Of a DNA stretch of 64,000 nt, positions 41,493 to 50,003 are shown piece by piece. Made by a program: the position numbers and the translations under genes. A model generated the notes under the pieces. That model ran no database searches and was not told the DNA's origin. It worked only from the letters and a program-made list of their open reading frames with translations. Source of the DNA: an uncultured Acidimicrobiales bacterium (GTDB lineage Bacteria > Actinomycetota > Acidimicrobiia > Acidimicrobiales > SZUA-35); assembly GCA_937976305.1 (NCBI GenBank), contig CALJSB010000040.1, positions 1 through 64,000 of the forward strand. Reading direction: 5' to 3'. Numbering within the stretch: position 1 is the first letter of the stretch; the number at the start of each line of letters is the position of its first letter.

Positions 41493-42601
41493 CAGTTCGT
41501 TGTTGAGGTGGGCTTTGGGGCTCGGAGGTAGCGGTGGGGGGCGAAGGGGAGCGGGGCCACGGTGATCGGCACCTCTTTGCCTCGAACGTCGGCGACAAGG
41601 TTCGTGCCGACCTCGGCCAGATCTGGCCGCACAAATCCCATGGCAACGGGCCGATCGACGGTCGGGCCGAAGCCGCCAGAGGTGACCTCACCGACGGCCT
41701 CGCCATCGAGTGAGAGCACGCTGTGTTCGCGCACTGGCCGTTTGCCATCGGCGGCAAGCCCGACTCGAACGCGGCTCGGACCGTTCTCGAACTCGTCGAG
41801 GATGCGACCAGCCCCAGGGAAGTCGGCCGCCTCGCGGCGTCGCTTTGGGATAGCCCAACGGAGATCGGCCTCGATCGGCGAGATGGTCTCGTCGAGGTCG
41901 TTGCCGTAGAGGCAGAGTCCGGCTTCGAGCCGGAGCGTGTCGCGAGCACCGAGCCCTGCGGGGTTCACCTCAGGCTGGTCGAGAATCAGCCGGGCCACGG
42001 CGTCGGCAGCGTCGGTTGGCACCAGCAGCTCGTATCCGTCTTCGCCGGTGTAGCCCGATCGCGAGACGACAACCTCGACGCCCGCCATGGTGAGGGTGTT
42101 CGATTGAAGGAAGAACAGATCGGCGGCGCCGGGAGCGATCCGGTCGATCGCATCAACGGCCTTTGGGCCCTGCACGGCGAGGATGGCCACATCGGTACGT
42201 TCGACCACATCGATGTCGGCGAGCCGCTCTCGCAGGTAGGCAACGTCGACATCTCGACGCGAGGCGTTGATCACGGCGCTGAGATGGGTGCCAGAGTTCG
42301 TGACCATCAAATCGTCGATCACGCCGCCGTCGTCGTTGAGGAGAAAGCCGTAGCGGATGGCACCAGGTTTCAGCGTGGTGAGCCCGGCGGGGTTGACTCG
42401 TTCGAGCGCAGCGGCCGGGTTGTCGCCATGCAGTTCGATGAGGCCCATGTGGCTGACGTCGAAGAGCGACGCTGAGGAGCGGCACCACGTGTGTTCGGCG
42501 ATGACTCCTTCGTATTGGATCGGCAGATCCCATCCGGCGAAGTCGACCATCCGGCCGTCAAGCTCAAGATGCAGACCGTGAAGCGGTGTTTGGTTGGACA
42601 T
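41492..42601 (-). CDS. gcvT: Aminomethyltransferase, T protein of the glycine cleavage system
   Basis: A 369-residue protein with an N-terminal folate-binding core: [23 protein letters not shown], and the tetrahydrofolate loop around [13 protein letters not shown] and [16 protein letters not shown]. The catalytic Asp in the MVDFAGW neighbourhood is kept, and the C-terminal GCV_T domain is complete. ATG 42601 is 40 nt from the riboswitch. It forms methylene-THF and ammonia from the GcvH-bound intermediate, in the complex with GcvP. Confidence 0.94.
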   Translation of the reverse strand: MSNQTPLHGLHLELDGRMVDFAGWDLPIQYEGVIAEHTWCRSSASLFDVSHMGLIELHGDNPAAALERVNPAGLTTLKPGAIRYGFLLNDDGGVIDDLMVTNSGTHLSAVINASRRDVDVAYLRERLADIDVVERTDVAILAVQGPKAVDAIDRIAPGAADLFFLQSNTLTMAGVEVVVSRSGYTGEDGYELLVPTDAADAVARLILDQPEVNPAGLGARDTLRLEAGLCLYGNDLDETISPIEADLRWAIPKRRREAADFPGAGRILDEFENGPSRVRVGLAADGKRPVREHSVLSLDGEAVGEVTSGGFGPTVDRPVAMGFVRPDLAEVGTNLVADVRGKEVPITVAPLPFAPHRYLRAPKPTSTTN

Positions 42602-42640
42602 GGGCACCTCGAAGAAGATTCGATCGATGCCCCCTCTGTC

Positions 42641-42827
42641 TGGCTACCTGAGAGTTTGTTCACCGTCGGTGGCTGGAGTTGTGACCCAAGCGGATCGATC
42701 CAGCTCTTTCCAGAGTGGTCAACACCCTGCGGTACAGGTGCCTGAGAGATTCCGGGGCGGTTGCTCCTTCGGCGGATCCGATCGCTGCACATCACTGTGC
42801 ACCGCTGATCGCTCTCCCACATGGTGG
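42641..42827 (-). promoter_or_regulatory. Tandem glycine riboswitch
   Basis: On the minus strand the first aptamer runs GGGAGAG...GCCGAAGGAGCAA...AATCTCTCAGGCA. It is joined by a short linker to a second aptamer CACTCTGGAAAGAG...ACCGACGG...CTCTCAGGTA. These are the hallmark blocks of two gcvT-type aptamers in series. It precedes gcvT-gcvP and should switch their expression on with glycine. The end reaches to within 40 nt of the gcvT start, and no separate terminator hairpin is obvious in that gap. Confidence 0.93.
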
Positions 42828-42890
42828 TAAGACCTTGTGGCACCTTACCGGGTACGGCTGGCCCATGCAGGGCTCGGCATTGAGATGCTG

Positions 42891-43421
42891 TTAGGCAGAT
42901 GTTGATGTTGGGCGGATGAACTCGGTGTAGCGCTCGATGCTCAGCGGCTCTTCGGTGAAGGTTTCGGGATGGAACAGCGAACGTTCGACGGTGCTGATCG
43001 ATCCGAGGTAGACGTGGATCGCTCGGCATTGTTCTGGTCCGAGTGCCGCGATTGCGTGCACTGCGTCGGGTGTCATTGAGAGCACCTCGCCTGGTCCGAT
43101 GGTGCGGCCCTTGGTCGGTGCGAGGTCGGTGTCGGTTCGGTGGAAGAAGCGATGGACCTCGGCTCCGTCGACGATGCCGATCATGGTGTGGAGCTGATGA
43201 TCATGTGGAGGCTGGTCGGTGCCCGGCGATGTCTCGCAGAGCATGATCGTGAGGCGGTCGTCCTCGTGGAAGACCTGATCGACATCGGCCCCGTGCAGCT
43301 CGAGTTGGTCGGCCAATGCCGCCCGGTCGGCGACGAGTTCGCCGAGTGCTGCCCGGATGTCGGTCAGGGCGGTTTCGGTGGTTGTTGCAGCCCGGCAACG
43401 GGCAATGAAGTCGTCGAGCAT
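42891..43421 (-). CDS. Cysteine-dioxygenase-type cupin
   Basis: A 176-residue cupin. SPGTDQPPHDHQLHTMIGIV (65-84) carries two iron His residues (73 and 75). DAVHAIAALG (119-128) gives the third (His122). The length, and the position of the first motif after a helical start, fit the cysteine dioxygenase type I fold, though many actinobacterial members act on other thiols. ATG 43421 overlaps the stop of the next gene upstream (TAATG), so the pair is coupled. It is convergent in neither direction: the riboswitch-driven gcv genes follow on the same strand after 63 nt. Confidence 0.78.
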   Translation of the reverse strand: MLDDFIARCRAATTTETALTDIRAALGELVADRAALADQLELHGADVDQVFHEDDRLTIMLCETSPGTDQPPHDHQLHTMIGIVDGAEVHRFFHRTDTDLAPTKGRTIGPGEVLSMTPDAVHAIAALGPEQCRAIHVYLGSISTVERSLFHPETFTEEPLSIERYTEFIRPTSTSA

Positions 43422-43831
43422 TAGGGAAGGGCCTCGATCATGCGGTCGGTGTCCAGGTCGAGTGCGAGCCACAACGGCTGATGTGTCGCCGCCTCTTCCG
43501 GGGGAGTCGTGGCGATCACGAGTTGCCCCTGCTTCGCCGCATCCTCGAGAGCCTCCCGGTGCGCTGGCAACGAGAAACCGATGGCAAAGGCACAGGTGAC
43601 GGGCGTGGTGATGCGGACGCCGAGAAGAAACAAATGCCCCTCAGCCCACGGAATACAAAGTGCCTCGGTCGTGATGTCGCCGACGCCCTCGACTGCATGA
43701 ACTCGGGCCAAGTCGGCAACCTCGGGATTGTCCATCGCATCGATGACGGCGGTGGGCCACGAGGTGCCGTCGGCATCGATGGTTGTCCCGACGTCGATGA
43801 CGGGGAGGACAGGAGGTTCGTTCACGCTCAC
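43421..43831 (-). CDS. Hypothetical protein coupled to the cupin
   Basis: A 136-residue soluble protein I do not recognise. It has SWPTAVIDAMDNPEVADLARVHAVEG (residues 24-49, shown in pieces), then CIPWAEGHLFLLGVRITTP and AFAIGFSLPAHREAL. The mix of beta strands with one helix near the end resembles small alpha/beta proteins without motif. A Cys at about 59 lies in an otherwise hydrophobic strand. The start GTG 43831 is uncertain. The 1-nt stop/start overlap with the dioxygenase gene suggests a linked job, for instance in thiol metabolism, but this is inference only. Confidence 0.55.
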   Translation of the reverse strand: MSVNEPPVLPVIDVGTTIDADGTSWPTAVIDAMDNPEVADLARVHAVEGVGDITTEALCIPWAEGHLFLLGVRITTPVTCAFAIGFSLPAHREALEDAAKQGQLVIATTPPEEAATHQPLWLALDLDTDRMIEALP

Positions 43832-43852
43832 AGGATGCCTGACTTGCAGGCG

Positions 43853-44284
43853 TCAACCGTTGACCGTGGCGAGAGTGGCTGCTGAGGGGCAGACCGATTC
43901 GTCGAGCGACTCAGCAACGGGCGCAATGTTGTCCGTGGTCAGAAACACACCGTCGGGATCATTCTGCATGGCGTCGCACACCTGAAAGGGCTGGGCCGCA
44001 ATCAGGAGCTGGATCTTCTGCACATTGGCCATGGCCCGAGACGGGTCGGCTTCGGCTTCGGCCTTCAGCTCATCGATCTGATCTTGGAGCGCTTCGGGTA
44101 GCTCGTCGGCATCAAAGGACACCACCTGGCAGTCGGTGCCTTGGTACACCACGATCCCGTTGTCGCACTCAACGAAGGCTTGCTCAGCCGCGGAGTCCTC
44201 GCTTGCAGCATCATTGGTTGAGCTCGCACCGCACGCACCAGCCAGGGCGGCGACGGCAAACAGGGCAAGGCAGCGTTGCAACAT
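43853..44284 (-). CDS. Small lipoprotein
   Basis: A 143-residue protein. Residues 1-17 form a lipoprotein signal (LQRCLALFAVAALAGAC) with Cys17 as the lipid-bearing residue in the LAGAC lipobox. A Ser/Asp-rich spacer and a small domain follow, with four more Cys (FVECDNGIVVY, TDCQVV, FQVCDA, DESVCPSA) that would pair in disulfides. Its function is unknown. ATG 44284 is preferred over GTG 44293. It lies after surE on the same strand with a 40-nt gap. Confidence 0.65.
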   Translation of the reverse strand: MLQRCLALFAVAALAGACGASSTNDAASEDSAAEQAFVECDNGIVVYQGTDCQVVSFDADELPEALQDQIDELKAEAEADPSRAMANVQKIQLLIAAQPFQVCDAMQNDPDGVFLTTDNIAPVAESLDESVCPSAATLATVNG

Positions 44285-44324
44285 CTCTGGCACAAACCCG
44301 ATGGCCTGCTCGCAGATTCCGGCG

Positions 44325-45158
44325 TCAACCCAGCAGGTCGCTCATGGCGAGATCGGTCGCGGCGTTGGCAGCATTGAGATCGCCGATGCGGCTCAGCCAC
44401 GTGAGCGAGACCTTGCCGTCGATGATGGCCTGCGTGTCGCTGTTAGCCGGCTGATCGACGGAGTCGCCGTAGACGAACTCGACAGAGTGTGTGCCCGTGT
44501 GACCCGGCTTGGGGGTCAGCTTCACCTCGGTCATCGATCGAGGCGGACTCTGACCGACCGTGGTCCAGGCCCAGCCCTCGAGCTTGTCGAGTTCACGGTC
44601 GGGCACATTGATGTTGAGCACCCGAGCATCGTCGGTTGGCGGGGCTTCGATGATGGCCTTCACGGCGGCGGCAGCAACCGTGGCTGCGGTTTGCCAGGGC
44701 AGGCTCGCGATCACGTCGCCCCAGGCTTGACCCTCGACACCGAAGTCGGTCACCGCTTGGCTCACGGCAACGCTGTGGATCCCGCCGTTTCGTGCGGTGA
44801 GGGCTGCGCCGATGGTGCCTGAGTGATACACGCTGCGGCCGACGTTGGCACCGGGGTTGATGCCACTCACGACGAGATCGGGCGGTGGCCCGAAGGCACC
44901 CAGACGGGCGAACAATACGCAGAGGGCGGGTGGCCCCGAGACGGCCCAGCAGGTTTCGAATCCCTCGACGTGGGCCTCGTGAACATCTGGCATGTTCTCC
45001 CAGATGGCCCCAATGGCTGCCCCGGCCCCGGAGAATTCCTGGTCGGGAGCAATGATCGTGACATCGCCGAACTGCTGCATCTCTCGAGCCAAGACATGCA
45101 GACCGACCGAGTCGATGCCGTCGTCGTTGGTCAACATGATGCGGAGAGGGTCGGCCAT
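44325..45158 (-). CDS. surE: 5'/3'-nucleotidase SurE
   Basis: A 277-residue protein. MLTNDDGIDSVGL (8-20) gives the metal Asp12 and Asp13, and DLVVSGINPGANVGRSVYHSGTIGAA gives the conserved Asn/Ser site of SurE. It dephosphorylates nucleoside monophosphates and related substrates in the cytoplasm. The C-terminal LTWLSRIGDLNAANAATDLAM is longer than in E. coli but usual in actinobacteria. TAGGTT lies 6 nt before ATG 45158 on the minus strand. It is divergent from the AlaX-like gene. Confidence 0.9.
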   Translation of the reverse strand: MADPLRIMLTNDDGIDSVGLHVLAREMQQFGDVTIIAPDQEFSGAGAAIGAIWENMPDVHEAHVEGFETCWAVSGPPALCVLFARLGAFGPPPDLVVSGINPGANVGRSVYHSGTIGAALTARNGGIHSVAVSQAVTDFGVEGQAWGDVIASLPWQTAATVAAAAVKAIIEAPPTDDARVLNINVPDRELDKLEGWAWTTVGQSPPRSMTEVKLTPKPGHTGTHSVEFVYGDSVDQPANSDTQAIIDGKVSLTWLSRIGDLNAANAATDLAMSDLLG

Positions 45159-45164
45159 CGTCCG

Positions 45165-45170
45165 AACCTA
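45165..45170 (-). promoter_or_regulatory. Leaderless -10 box of surE
   Basis: TAGGTT on the minus strand, 6 nt before the ATG at 45158. Confidence 0.5.
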
Positions 45171-45252
45171 TCCCCGCCGCAACGGTCCGCCGTACGCCGA
45201 CGGATTACTGTCGATTGAATAGTCAGCGAACACCCTCGCGAGGTGAAGGCCC

Positions 45253-45996
45253 ATGACAACTCAGCTCTACTTGACCGACCAGAACGCCCAGAGTTTCAGC
45301 TCCGCGGTGGTAGCCGTCGAGCCAGCAGATGACGGCGATGGAGGACGTGTCCAGCTCGCCGAAACTGCCTTCTACGCCACCGGCGGCGGTCAGCCGCATG
45401 ACACCGGCACGATTGCATGGGACAACGGAACATCGGTGACGGTGACCAACGTCCGCAAAGAAGGGGCAGTCATCTGGCACACGGTGGACGGTCCGCTGCC
45501 AGCCGTGGGGGAGACAGTCTCCGGCTCGATCGATTGGGGTCGCCGCTATGAACTCATGCGTACACATACGGCGATGCACATTCTCTGCGGTGTGATCTGG
45601 AACGAGTACGGCGTGGCGGTCACTGGCGGAAACATGGAGCCGTTGAAGGCTCGGATGGATTTTGCGTTCGATCCTTTGCCCGATGGATTTGCCGAGACCG
45701 TTCAGGCCGCAGTCAATGCAGAGATCGAGGCCGGTCGTTCGATCGAAGTCTCGTTCCTGCCGCGCGACACCGCCGTCGTCGATGAGGACCTCATCCGAAC
45801 CAAGGTCAACATGATTCCCGAGTCGGTCACCGAGATTCGCGTGGTCGACATCGTCGGGTTCGACAAGCAAGCAGACGGCGGAACCCACGTGGCCTCGACC
45901 GCGGAGGTCGGCACGTTCACCGTCACCAAGACAGAATCGAAGGGCAAAGGCAACAAGCGCCTGCGCTTCGAGCTCTCCGCCAGCGCCGCCGACTAG
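45253..45996 (+). CDS. AlaX-like alanyl-tRNA editing protein
   Basis: A 247-residue protein of the trans-editing AlaX type: an N-terminal beta barrel (AFYATGGGQPHDTG, 39-52), then the zinc editing domain with HTAMH (His105, His109) and DGGTHVASTAEVG. In most family members the last metal site is C-GGTH; here Asp takes the Cys place. The C-terminal 20 residues are a basic KGKGNKRLRF tail. It should deacylate mischarged Ser/Gly-tRNA(Ala). GAGGTGAAGG lies 4 nt before the ATG. Its end overlaps the convergent CGNR gene by 4 nt. Confidence 0.86.
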   Translation: MTTQLYLTDQNAQSFSSAVVAVEPADDGDGGRVQLAETAFYATGGGQPHDTGTIAWDNGTSVTVTNVRKEGAVIWHTVDGPLPAVGETVSGSIDWGRRYELMRTHTAMHILCGVIWNEYGVAVTGGNMEPLKARMDFAFDPLPDGFAETVQAAVNAEIEAGRSIEVSFLPRDTAVVDEDLIRTKVNMIPESVTEIRVVDIVGFDKQADGGTHVASTAEVGTFTVTKTESKGKGNKRLRFELSASAAD

Positions 45997-46538
45997 GAAC
46001 GCTGACGGGCTCGGTGGTCGGCGGTATGGGTACGGCTGGCGCACCGCGGATCGTCGCAGAATCGTCGGGACCGGTTGCGGGTGCGATCGTAGAAGAGATC
46101 ACCACAGTCGTTGGCCCCACACCGTCCGAATCGGATGGTGCCGTTGGTGACGATCTCTTCGGCCAGCGCCATCAAGATGTCGGCAATCACCTGAACATCA
46201 AAGGTGGCAGTACTTGCCGTCCAATGCATATGGGCTTCGGTCCCGTCGTGTTCGACGATCGAAGGTGAGATTGGCATCTCGTTGAGTTCTTCGTTGATGC
46301 GAGCCCGAATGGCGAGCTCGTCGCCTCCCGCCAGTGACGTCAGCAGCGGTGCGAGTTCCCGCAAGCGTTCTTTGAGTCGATCGATGGAGGCTGCTGAAGC
46401 GGCAACAGCGCGGGGAAAGCCCTTGTCGTCGAGTGTTGCTCGCACGTCTGCGTCTGGTTGGTCGAGCTCATTCATCAGAGTCATCGCGACTTCGAGCGTG
46501 AGGTGAAGCTCGGAGATGTTCGACGAGGCAATCTGCAC
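45993..46538 (-). CDS. CGNR zinc-finger (ABATE-type) regulator
   Basis: A 181-residue protein. The N-terminal helical ABATE-like domain is followed by a C-terminal CGNR zinc finger (about 139-177): RCGANDCGDLFYDRT with two Cys, then RFCDDPRCASRTHTADHRAR with two more. In the family the motif reads CGNR; here the corresponding tract is DRTRNRSRRFC. Members are predicted stress or ligand-linked transcription regulators. GTG 46538 has TACGGT 7 nt upstream. It is divergent from the PQ-loop transporter, with a palindromic element between them. Confidence 0.82.
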   Translation of the reverse strand: MQIASSNISELHLTLEVAMTLMNELDQPDADVRATLDDKGFPRAVAASAASIDRLKERLRELAPLLTSLAGGDELAIRARINEELNEMPISPSIVEHDGTEAHMHWTASTATFDVQVIADILMALAEEIVTNGTIRFGRCGANDCGDLFYDRTRNRSRRFCDDPRCASRTHTADHRARQRS

Positions 46539-46545
46539 AGGTTCG

Positions 46546-46551
46546 ACCGTA
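46546..46551 (-). promoter_or_regulatory. Leaderless -10 box of CGNR gene
   Basis: TACGGT on the minus strand, 7 nt before the GTG at 46538. Confidence 0.5.
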
Positions 46552-46592
46552 GCAAAGATATCGGTTGCGACGAGAGCTAAATCGCTATAGAA

Positions 46593-46630
46593 CCTTACGT
46601 GTAAGGAGCGTAGAGTTTTAAGATCCTTAC
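46593..46630 (+). promoter_or_regulatory. Palindromic operator-like element with a second half-site
   Basis: CCTTAC-GT-GTAAGG (46593-46606) is a perfect 6-bp dyad with a 2-nt spacer. A further CCTTACGT half lies at 46625-46632. It sits between the CGNR regulator and the PQ-loop gene, just after a TATAGA box (46586-46591) that could serve the transporter. This is the usual location for an operator. Confidence 0.55.
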
Positions 46631-46670
46631 GTCACTCAGGTTGGGTGTGCGCTTGTTGTCAGGAGCCGAC

Positions 46671-47297
46671 ATGACGTTCTTGCTTGCTATTGCCACGATT
46701 GCTGGCGTCGGGATGATCGTGCCTCAGGTTGTCCGGATTCACCGGACTCACTCGCTTGCTGGCGTGTCGGTGGATTGGATCGGAGTAGGTCTCGCACTCA
46801 ACGTGTGGTGGTGCGTCTACGCCGTCGCCACTGCGCTTTGGGGTGTGCTCGCAGTGTCGATCGGCGGCATGGTCCTCTATGCTGTCATGGCGGCCCAGAC
46901 GAACCGGATTGATCGACCGGGTTTCCGACGGTTGGGGAGGGCCTCGGCGTTGACAGCGAGCGTGATGCTTGCTGCGTTGCTCGTTGGTGGCTGGACGGGA
47001 GCAGGGGTGGCGATTGGTTTGGCGTATGCCGTGCAGTTCTCGCCCGCCACACTCACGGCGATCCGCTCAACGAGGCTCGACGGACTCTCGCTTTCGACGT
47101 GGGTGCTCGCTGCCATCGAGGCGATGATCTGGCTTCTCTACGGTGTGATTGAGGTCGACCCGGCGCTCATCATCGGTGGTGCTGGTGGAGTGATTTGCTC
47201 GACGCTCATCGTGGCGAGGATTCTGTCGTCTGGTCGACCCCGGCCCGAAGCAATGCCGGCAGCTGGCCACGATCCCCTGCGTCCGGCTGGAGTGTGA
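46671..47297 (+). CDS. PQ-loop (SWEET-like) membrane transporter
   Basis: A 208-residue protein with about seven membrane helices and two PQ-loop-like motifs: GMIVPQVVRIHRTHSLAGVS (near 15-35) and YAVQFSPATLTAIRSTRLDG (near 122-142), where Pro-Gln has become Val-Gln/Phe-Ser in the second. The layout 3+1+3 fits SWEET sugar or related small-molecule carriers. Start ATG 46671 has AGGAG 5 nt upstream. The preceding region carries a palindrome and is shared with the divergent CGNR regulator, so substrate-linked control is plausible. Confidence 0.78.
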   Translation: MTFLLAIATIAGVGMIVPQVVRIHRTHSLAGVSVDWIGVGLALNVWWCVYAVATALWGVLAVSIGGMVLYAVMAAQTNRIDRPGFRRLGRASALTASVMLAALLVGGWTGAGVAIGLAYAVQFSPATLTAIRSTRLDGLSLSTWVLAAIEAMIWLLYGVIEVDPALIIGGAGGVICSTLIVARILSSGRPRPEAMPAAGHDPLRPAGV

Positions 47298-47307
47298 GGG
47301 CAGTCGG

Positions 47308-48372
47308 TCAGCGAAGCAGCGCAAGCGCGTCTGTGGCCAAGCCTTCGACTCTGACCTTGTGCTGATCGGTATCGACGGAGTCGTCGCCCATCACACCCTT
47401 GAGGTACCTCGCCAATACACCCTCGACGATGGCAGCAAGACGCCACGACTGGAAGGCTCGGTAATACTCGACGTTGCTCACCTCGAAGCCGGTCCGTTCG
47501 CAGTACGCGTCAACCATCTGCTCGCGAGTCCAGAACCCACCGGCTTCGGTGGCAGCTCCGGCCGGCCCGTCCTGGGTGGCTTCACCTGGCTGTGCCCAGT
47601 TGTTGAGCAAGTAGCCAACGTCAGCGAGAACGTCGCCAAGCGTGCAGAGCTCCCAGTCGAGCACCCCTTCGACTGATCCAGTGACCGGGTTCGACAACAT
47701 GTTGCCGAGCCGGTAGTCGCCGTGGACGATGCCGGTGTAGTGCTGCTCGGGTTTTGCTTCGACGAGTAGCTCGTAGGCCTCTTCCATCGGTGAGAGTTCT
47801 CGTGTTTTGGACTTCTCCCACTGGGTACGCCAGCGCTTGAGTTGGCGGTCAAGGTACGCCTCTTTGCGGCCGAGTTCGCCAAGACCAACGTCGTCGGGAT
47901 TGGTCTTATGGAGGTCGGCGAGCACCTTCACGACCGCTTCACTGAGCGTCGAGCGGATGTCGCCCTCGGGAAGGCTGGCGTCGGTGTCTTCTGAGGTGTG
48001 CAACACCACGCCGTCGACATACGACATCACGTAGAAGGGTGCTCCGTTGACGGCCTCGTCTTCGCAGACGCCGAGCGCTCGAGGCACTGGCACCGAGGTC
48101 TTGCCGACGCCCGAGATGATTTTGTATTCACGGGCCATGTCGTGCGCTGTGGCCAACACCGCGCCGAGCGGAGGTCGGCGCAAAACGAAACGGGCGCCGT
48201 CTTCACCCGTCACTGCAAAGGTGAGATTCGAGTGGCCACCGGTGATGAAGTCGAAGCTGAACGGGCCCTGGGCGCCCTCGACGTTGGCCGTGAGCCAGTC
48301 GCTGACGGGGTCGACGTCGATCGCTCGGGTCGGGTCGTTCAGCGGTGCTTCTCCGCCATCGTTTGTGCTCAC
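47308..48372 (-). CDS. Aminoglycoside-phosphotransferase-like kinase (ACAD10 N-terminal type)
   Basis: A 354-residue APH-fold kinase. GGHSNLTFAV (P-loop), RFVLRRPP (ATP-binding Arg/Lys), IVHGDYRLGNML (catalytic loop, with the Asp of HGDxxxxN) and VLDWELCTLGD (metal Asp) are all present. This version occurs beside, or fused to, acyl-CoA dehydrogenases and ligases, where it phosphorylates hydroxyacyl-CoA. It overlaps the acyl-CoA synthetase stop by a GTGA, which supports a joint role in lipid or side-chain degradation rather than antibiotic resistance. Confidence 0.87.
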   Translation of the reverse strand: MSTNDGGEAPLNDPTRAIDVDPVSDWLTANVEGAQGPFSFDFITGGHSNLTFAVTGEDGARFVLRRPPLGAVLATAHDMAREYKIISGVGKTSVPVPRALGVCEDEAVNGAPFYVMSYVDGVVLHTSEDTDASLPEGDIRSTLSEAVVKVLADLHKTNPDDVGLGELGRKEAYLDRQLKRWRTQWEKSKTRELSPMEEAYELLVEAKPEQHYTGIVHGDYRLGNMLSNPVTGSVEGVLDWELCTLGDVLADVGYLLNNWAQPGEATQDGPAGAATEAGGFWTREQMVDAYCERTGFEVSNVEYYRAFQSWRLAAIVEGVLARYLKGVMGDDSVDTDQHKVRVEGLATDALALLR

Positions 48373-49877
48373 GTACCTGCTCCGGTGCTGTCGTTGATGC
48401 GGTCGGCCCGCAGCTGCTTGCGTCGAACCTTGCCCGCGTCATCACGCAGCGGCTCGTCGACAAACTCGAATGTTCTGGGGATCTTGTAGCGCACGAGTCG
48501 CTCGCCCAGGAACTCCAGAAGCTGCGACTCGAGGTTGTCGAGCGCCGCTCCCTCGGCTGGTTGCACCACGGCGTGCACTCGTGACCCTTTGTCCTCGTCT
48601 GGCAGGCCGATGACGGCGGACGACTGCACCAGCGGGCTTTCACCGAGGGCAGCCTCAATCTCAGCCGGATACACGTTGGCGCCGCCGACAAGGATCATGT
48701 CGCTGCGGCGGTCGGCCAAATAGAGAAAGCCGTCTTCGTCCATCCAGCCGATGTCGCCCAGGGACTCCCAGTCACCCATCGTCTCGGGCTCGGCACCGAG
48801 GTAGCGGTAGGTCGGTGTGTCTCGCCCAACCGGCCGCATCCACACACCACCGACATCTCCGGCGGGCAGCTCGTTTCCGTCGTCGTCGAAGATCTTGATC
48901 TCGCCCGAGCTCGGTTTGCCGACCGACCCCCGGTGGGCCAGCCATTGGGTTCCCGACAGCATGGTTGCGGCCTGGCCCTCGGTGCCGCCGTAGAGCTCCC
49001 ACAACACCTCCGGCCCGATCCAGTCCATCCACACTTCCTTCAACCACGGCGGGCAGGGCTCGGCAAGGTGCACGGCTCGTTCGAGCGACGACAGGTCGAA
49101 CGCGAACTTGGTGTCGTCGTCGAGCTTCCACATGCGCTGCATCATCGTGGGCACGAGATACATCGCTGTCGCCTTGAAGTCTTGGATCGCGGCAAGGGTC
49201 CCTTCCGCATCGAAGCGTGGCAACACGACCGTGTGGCCACCGGCGAGCAGGTTGGTCAGCGACCAGATGAGGGGGCCGTTGTGGTAGAGCGGCCCGGGGA
49301 TGAGCATCGTGCCTCCGGGGCGCACGCCGAACCCCGCCCCGAGCTCGTCCTGGGGAACCAGCAGGCGGGAAGGGTCACCCGACACGATCAGCTTTGGACG
49401 CCCGGTGGAACCTCCCGATGTTGGTGCCTTCCACGCCGGCGACTCGATGTCCGGCAGCGGGCTGCTGTCCACATCAGCCTCGGGTCGAAACCCCAGCGGG
49501 ACGGTATGGCGATCGCCCGCTTCGTCGACCCCGACCACGACGACGGAGTTGGCCAGGTCGATGATCGCATCGAGTTCGCGTTGAGGTAGCCGTGACGACA
49601 CTGGCTGAGGGACTGCGCCGACCTTCCAACACGCGGCGAAGGCCACGACAAACTCGATCGAGTTCGGTTCGGCGATGGTGACAAAGTCGCCTTGGACAAC
49701 GCCGATCCCTTGGAGATGACGGGCCATCCGGTTGGCCGCAGCATCGAACTCAGCGAAGGTCAGGGTCTCGGACTGATCGGTGGTGCCAACCGTGAGCGCA
49801 GGCTCATCGCCGACGGTGTCAGCCAAAAAGGTGAGGTGTGCGGCATGTGTTCGCAGCGCGGGCGGTTGGTCCGTCAT
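48369..49877 (-). CDS. AMP-binding acyl-CoA synthetase
   Basis: A 502-residue ANL-superfamily enzyme. APTSGGSTGRPKLIV (about 150-164) is the P-loop (A3), ELYGGTEGQAATMLSG near 300 is the A5 motif, GDIGWMDEDGFLYLADR near 375-391 is A7-A8, and the hinge and C-terminal Lys region (DDAGKVRRKQLR) completes the A10 motif. It activates a carboxylic acid as acyl-AMP and joins it to CoA; the chain is unknown. ATG 49877 lies 6 nt after TAACGT. The APH-like kinase follows with a 4-nt overlap. Confidence 0.9.
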   Translation of the reverse strand: MTDQPPALRTHAAHLTFLADTVGDEPALTVGTTDQSETLTFAEFDAAANRMARHLQGIGVVQGDFVTIAEPNSIEFVVAFAACWKVGAVPQPVSSRLPQRELDAIIDLANSVVVVGVDEAGDRHTVPLGFRPEADVDSSPLPDIESPAWKAPTSGGSTGRPKLIVSGDPSRLLVPQDELGAGFGVRPGGTMLIPGPLYHNGPLIWSLTNLLAGGHTVVLPRFDAEGTLAAIQDFKATAMYLVPTMMQRMWKLDDDTKFAFDLSSLERAVHLAEPCPPWLKEVWMDWIGPEVLWELYGGTEGQAATMLSGTQWLAHRGSVGKPSSGEIKIFDDDGNELPAGDVGGVWMRPVGRDTPTYRYLGAEPETMGDWESLGDIGWMDEDGFLYLADRRSDMILVGGANVYPAEIEAALGESPLVQSSAVIGLPDEDKGSRVHAVVQPAEGAALDNLESQLLEFLGERLVRYKIPRTFEFVDEPLRDDAGKVRRKQLRADRINDSTGAGT

Positions 49878-49883
49878 GAGTCG

Positions 49884-49889
49884 ACGTTA
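49884..49889 (-). promoter_or_regulatory. Leaderless -10 box of acyl-CoA synthetase
   Basis: TAACGT on the minus strand, 6 nt before the ATG at 49877. Confidence 0.5.
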
Positions 49890-50003
49890 CGGCGGCCCGT
49901 CGGGTGCGAACAAAAGGACCGCATTGACGCCACGATTGTTGGTGGCGGCTAGGACGCCTGACGCCACGAGTCGACTCTGCATGCCCTACCGTCGAGACCA
50001 CAA

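Noticed and set aside
47308-48372. Antibiotic phosphotransferase
   Set aside because: The fold matches, but coupling to an acyl-CoA synthetase and the ACAD10-type wording point to acyl metabolism.
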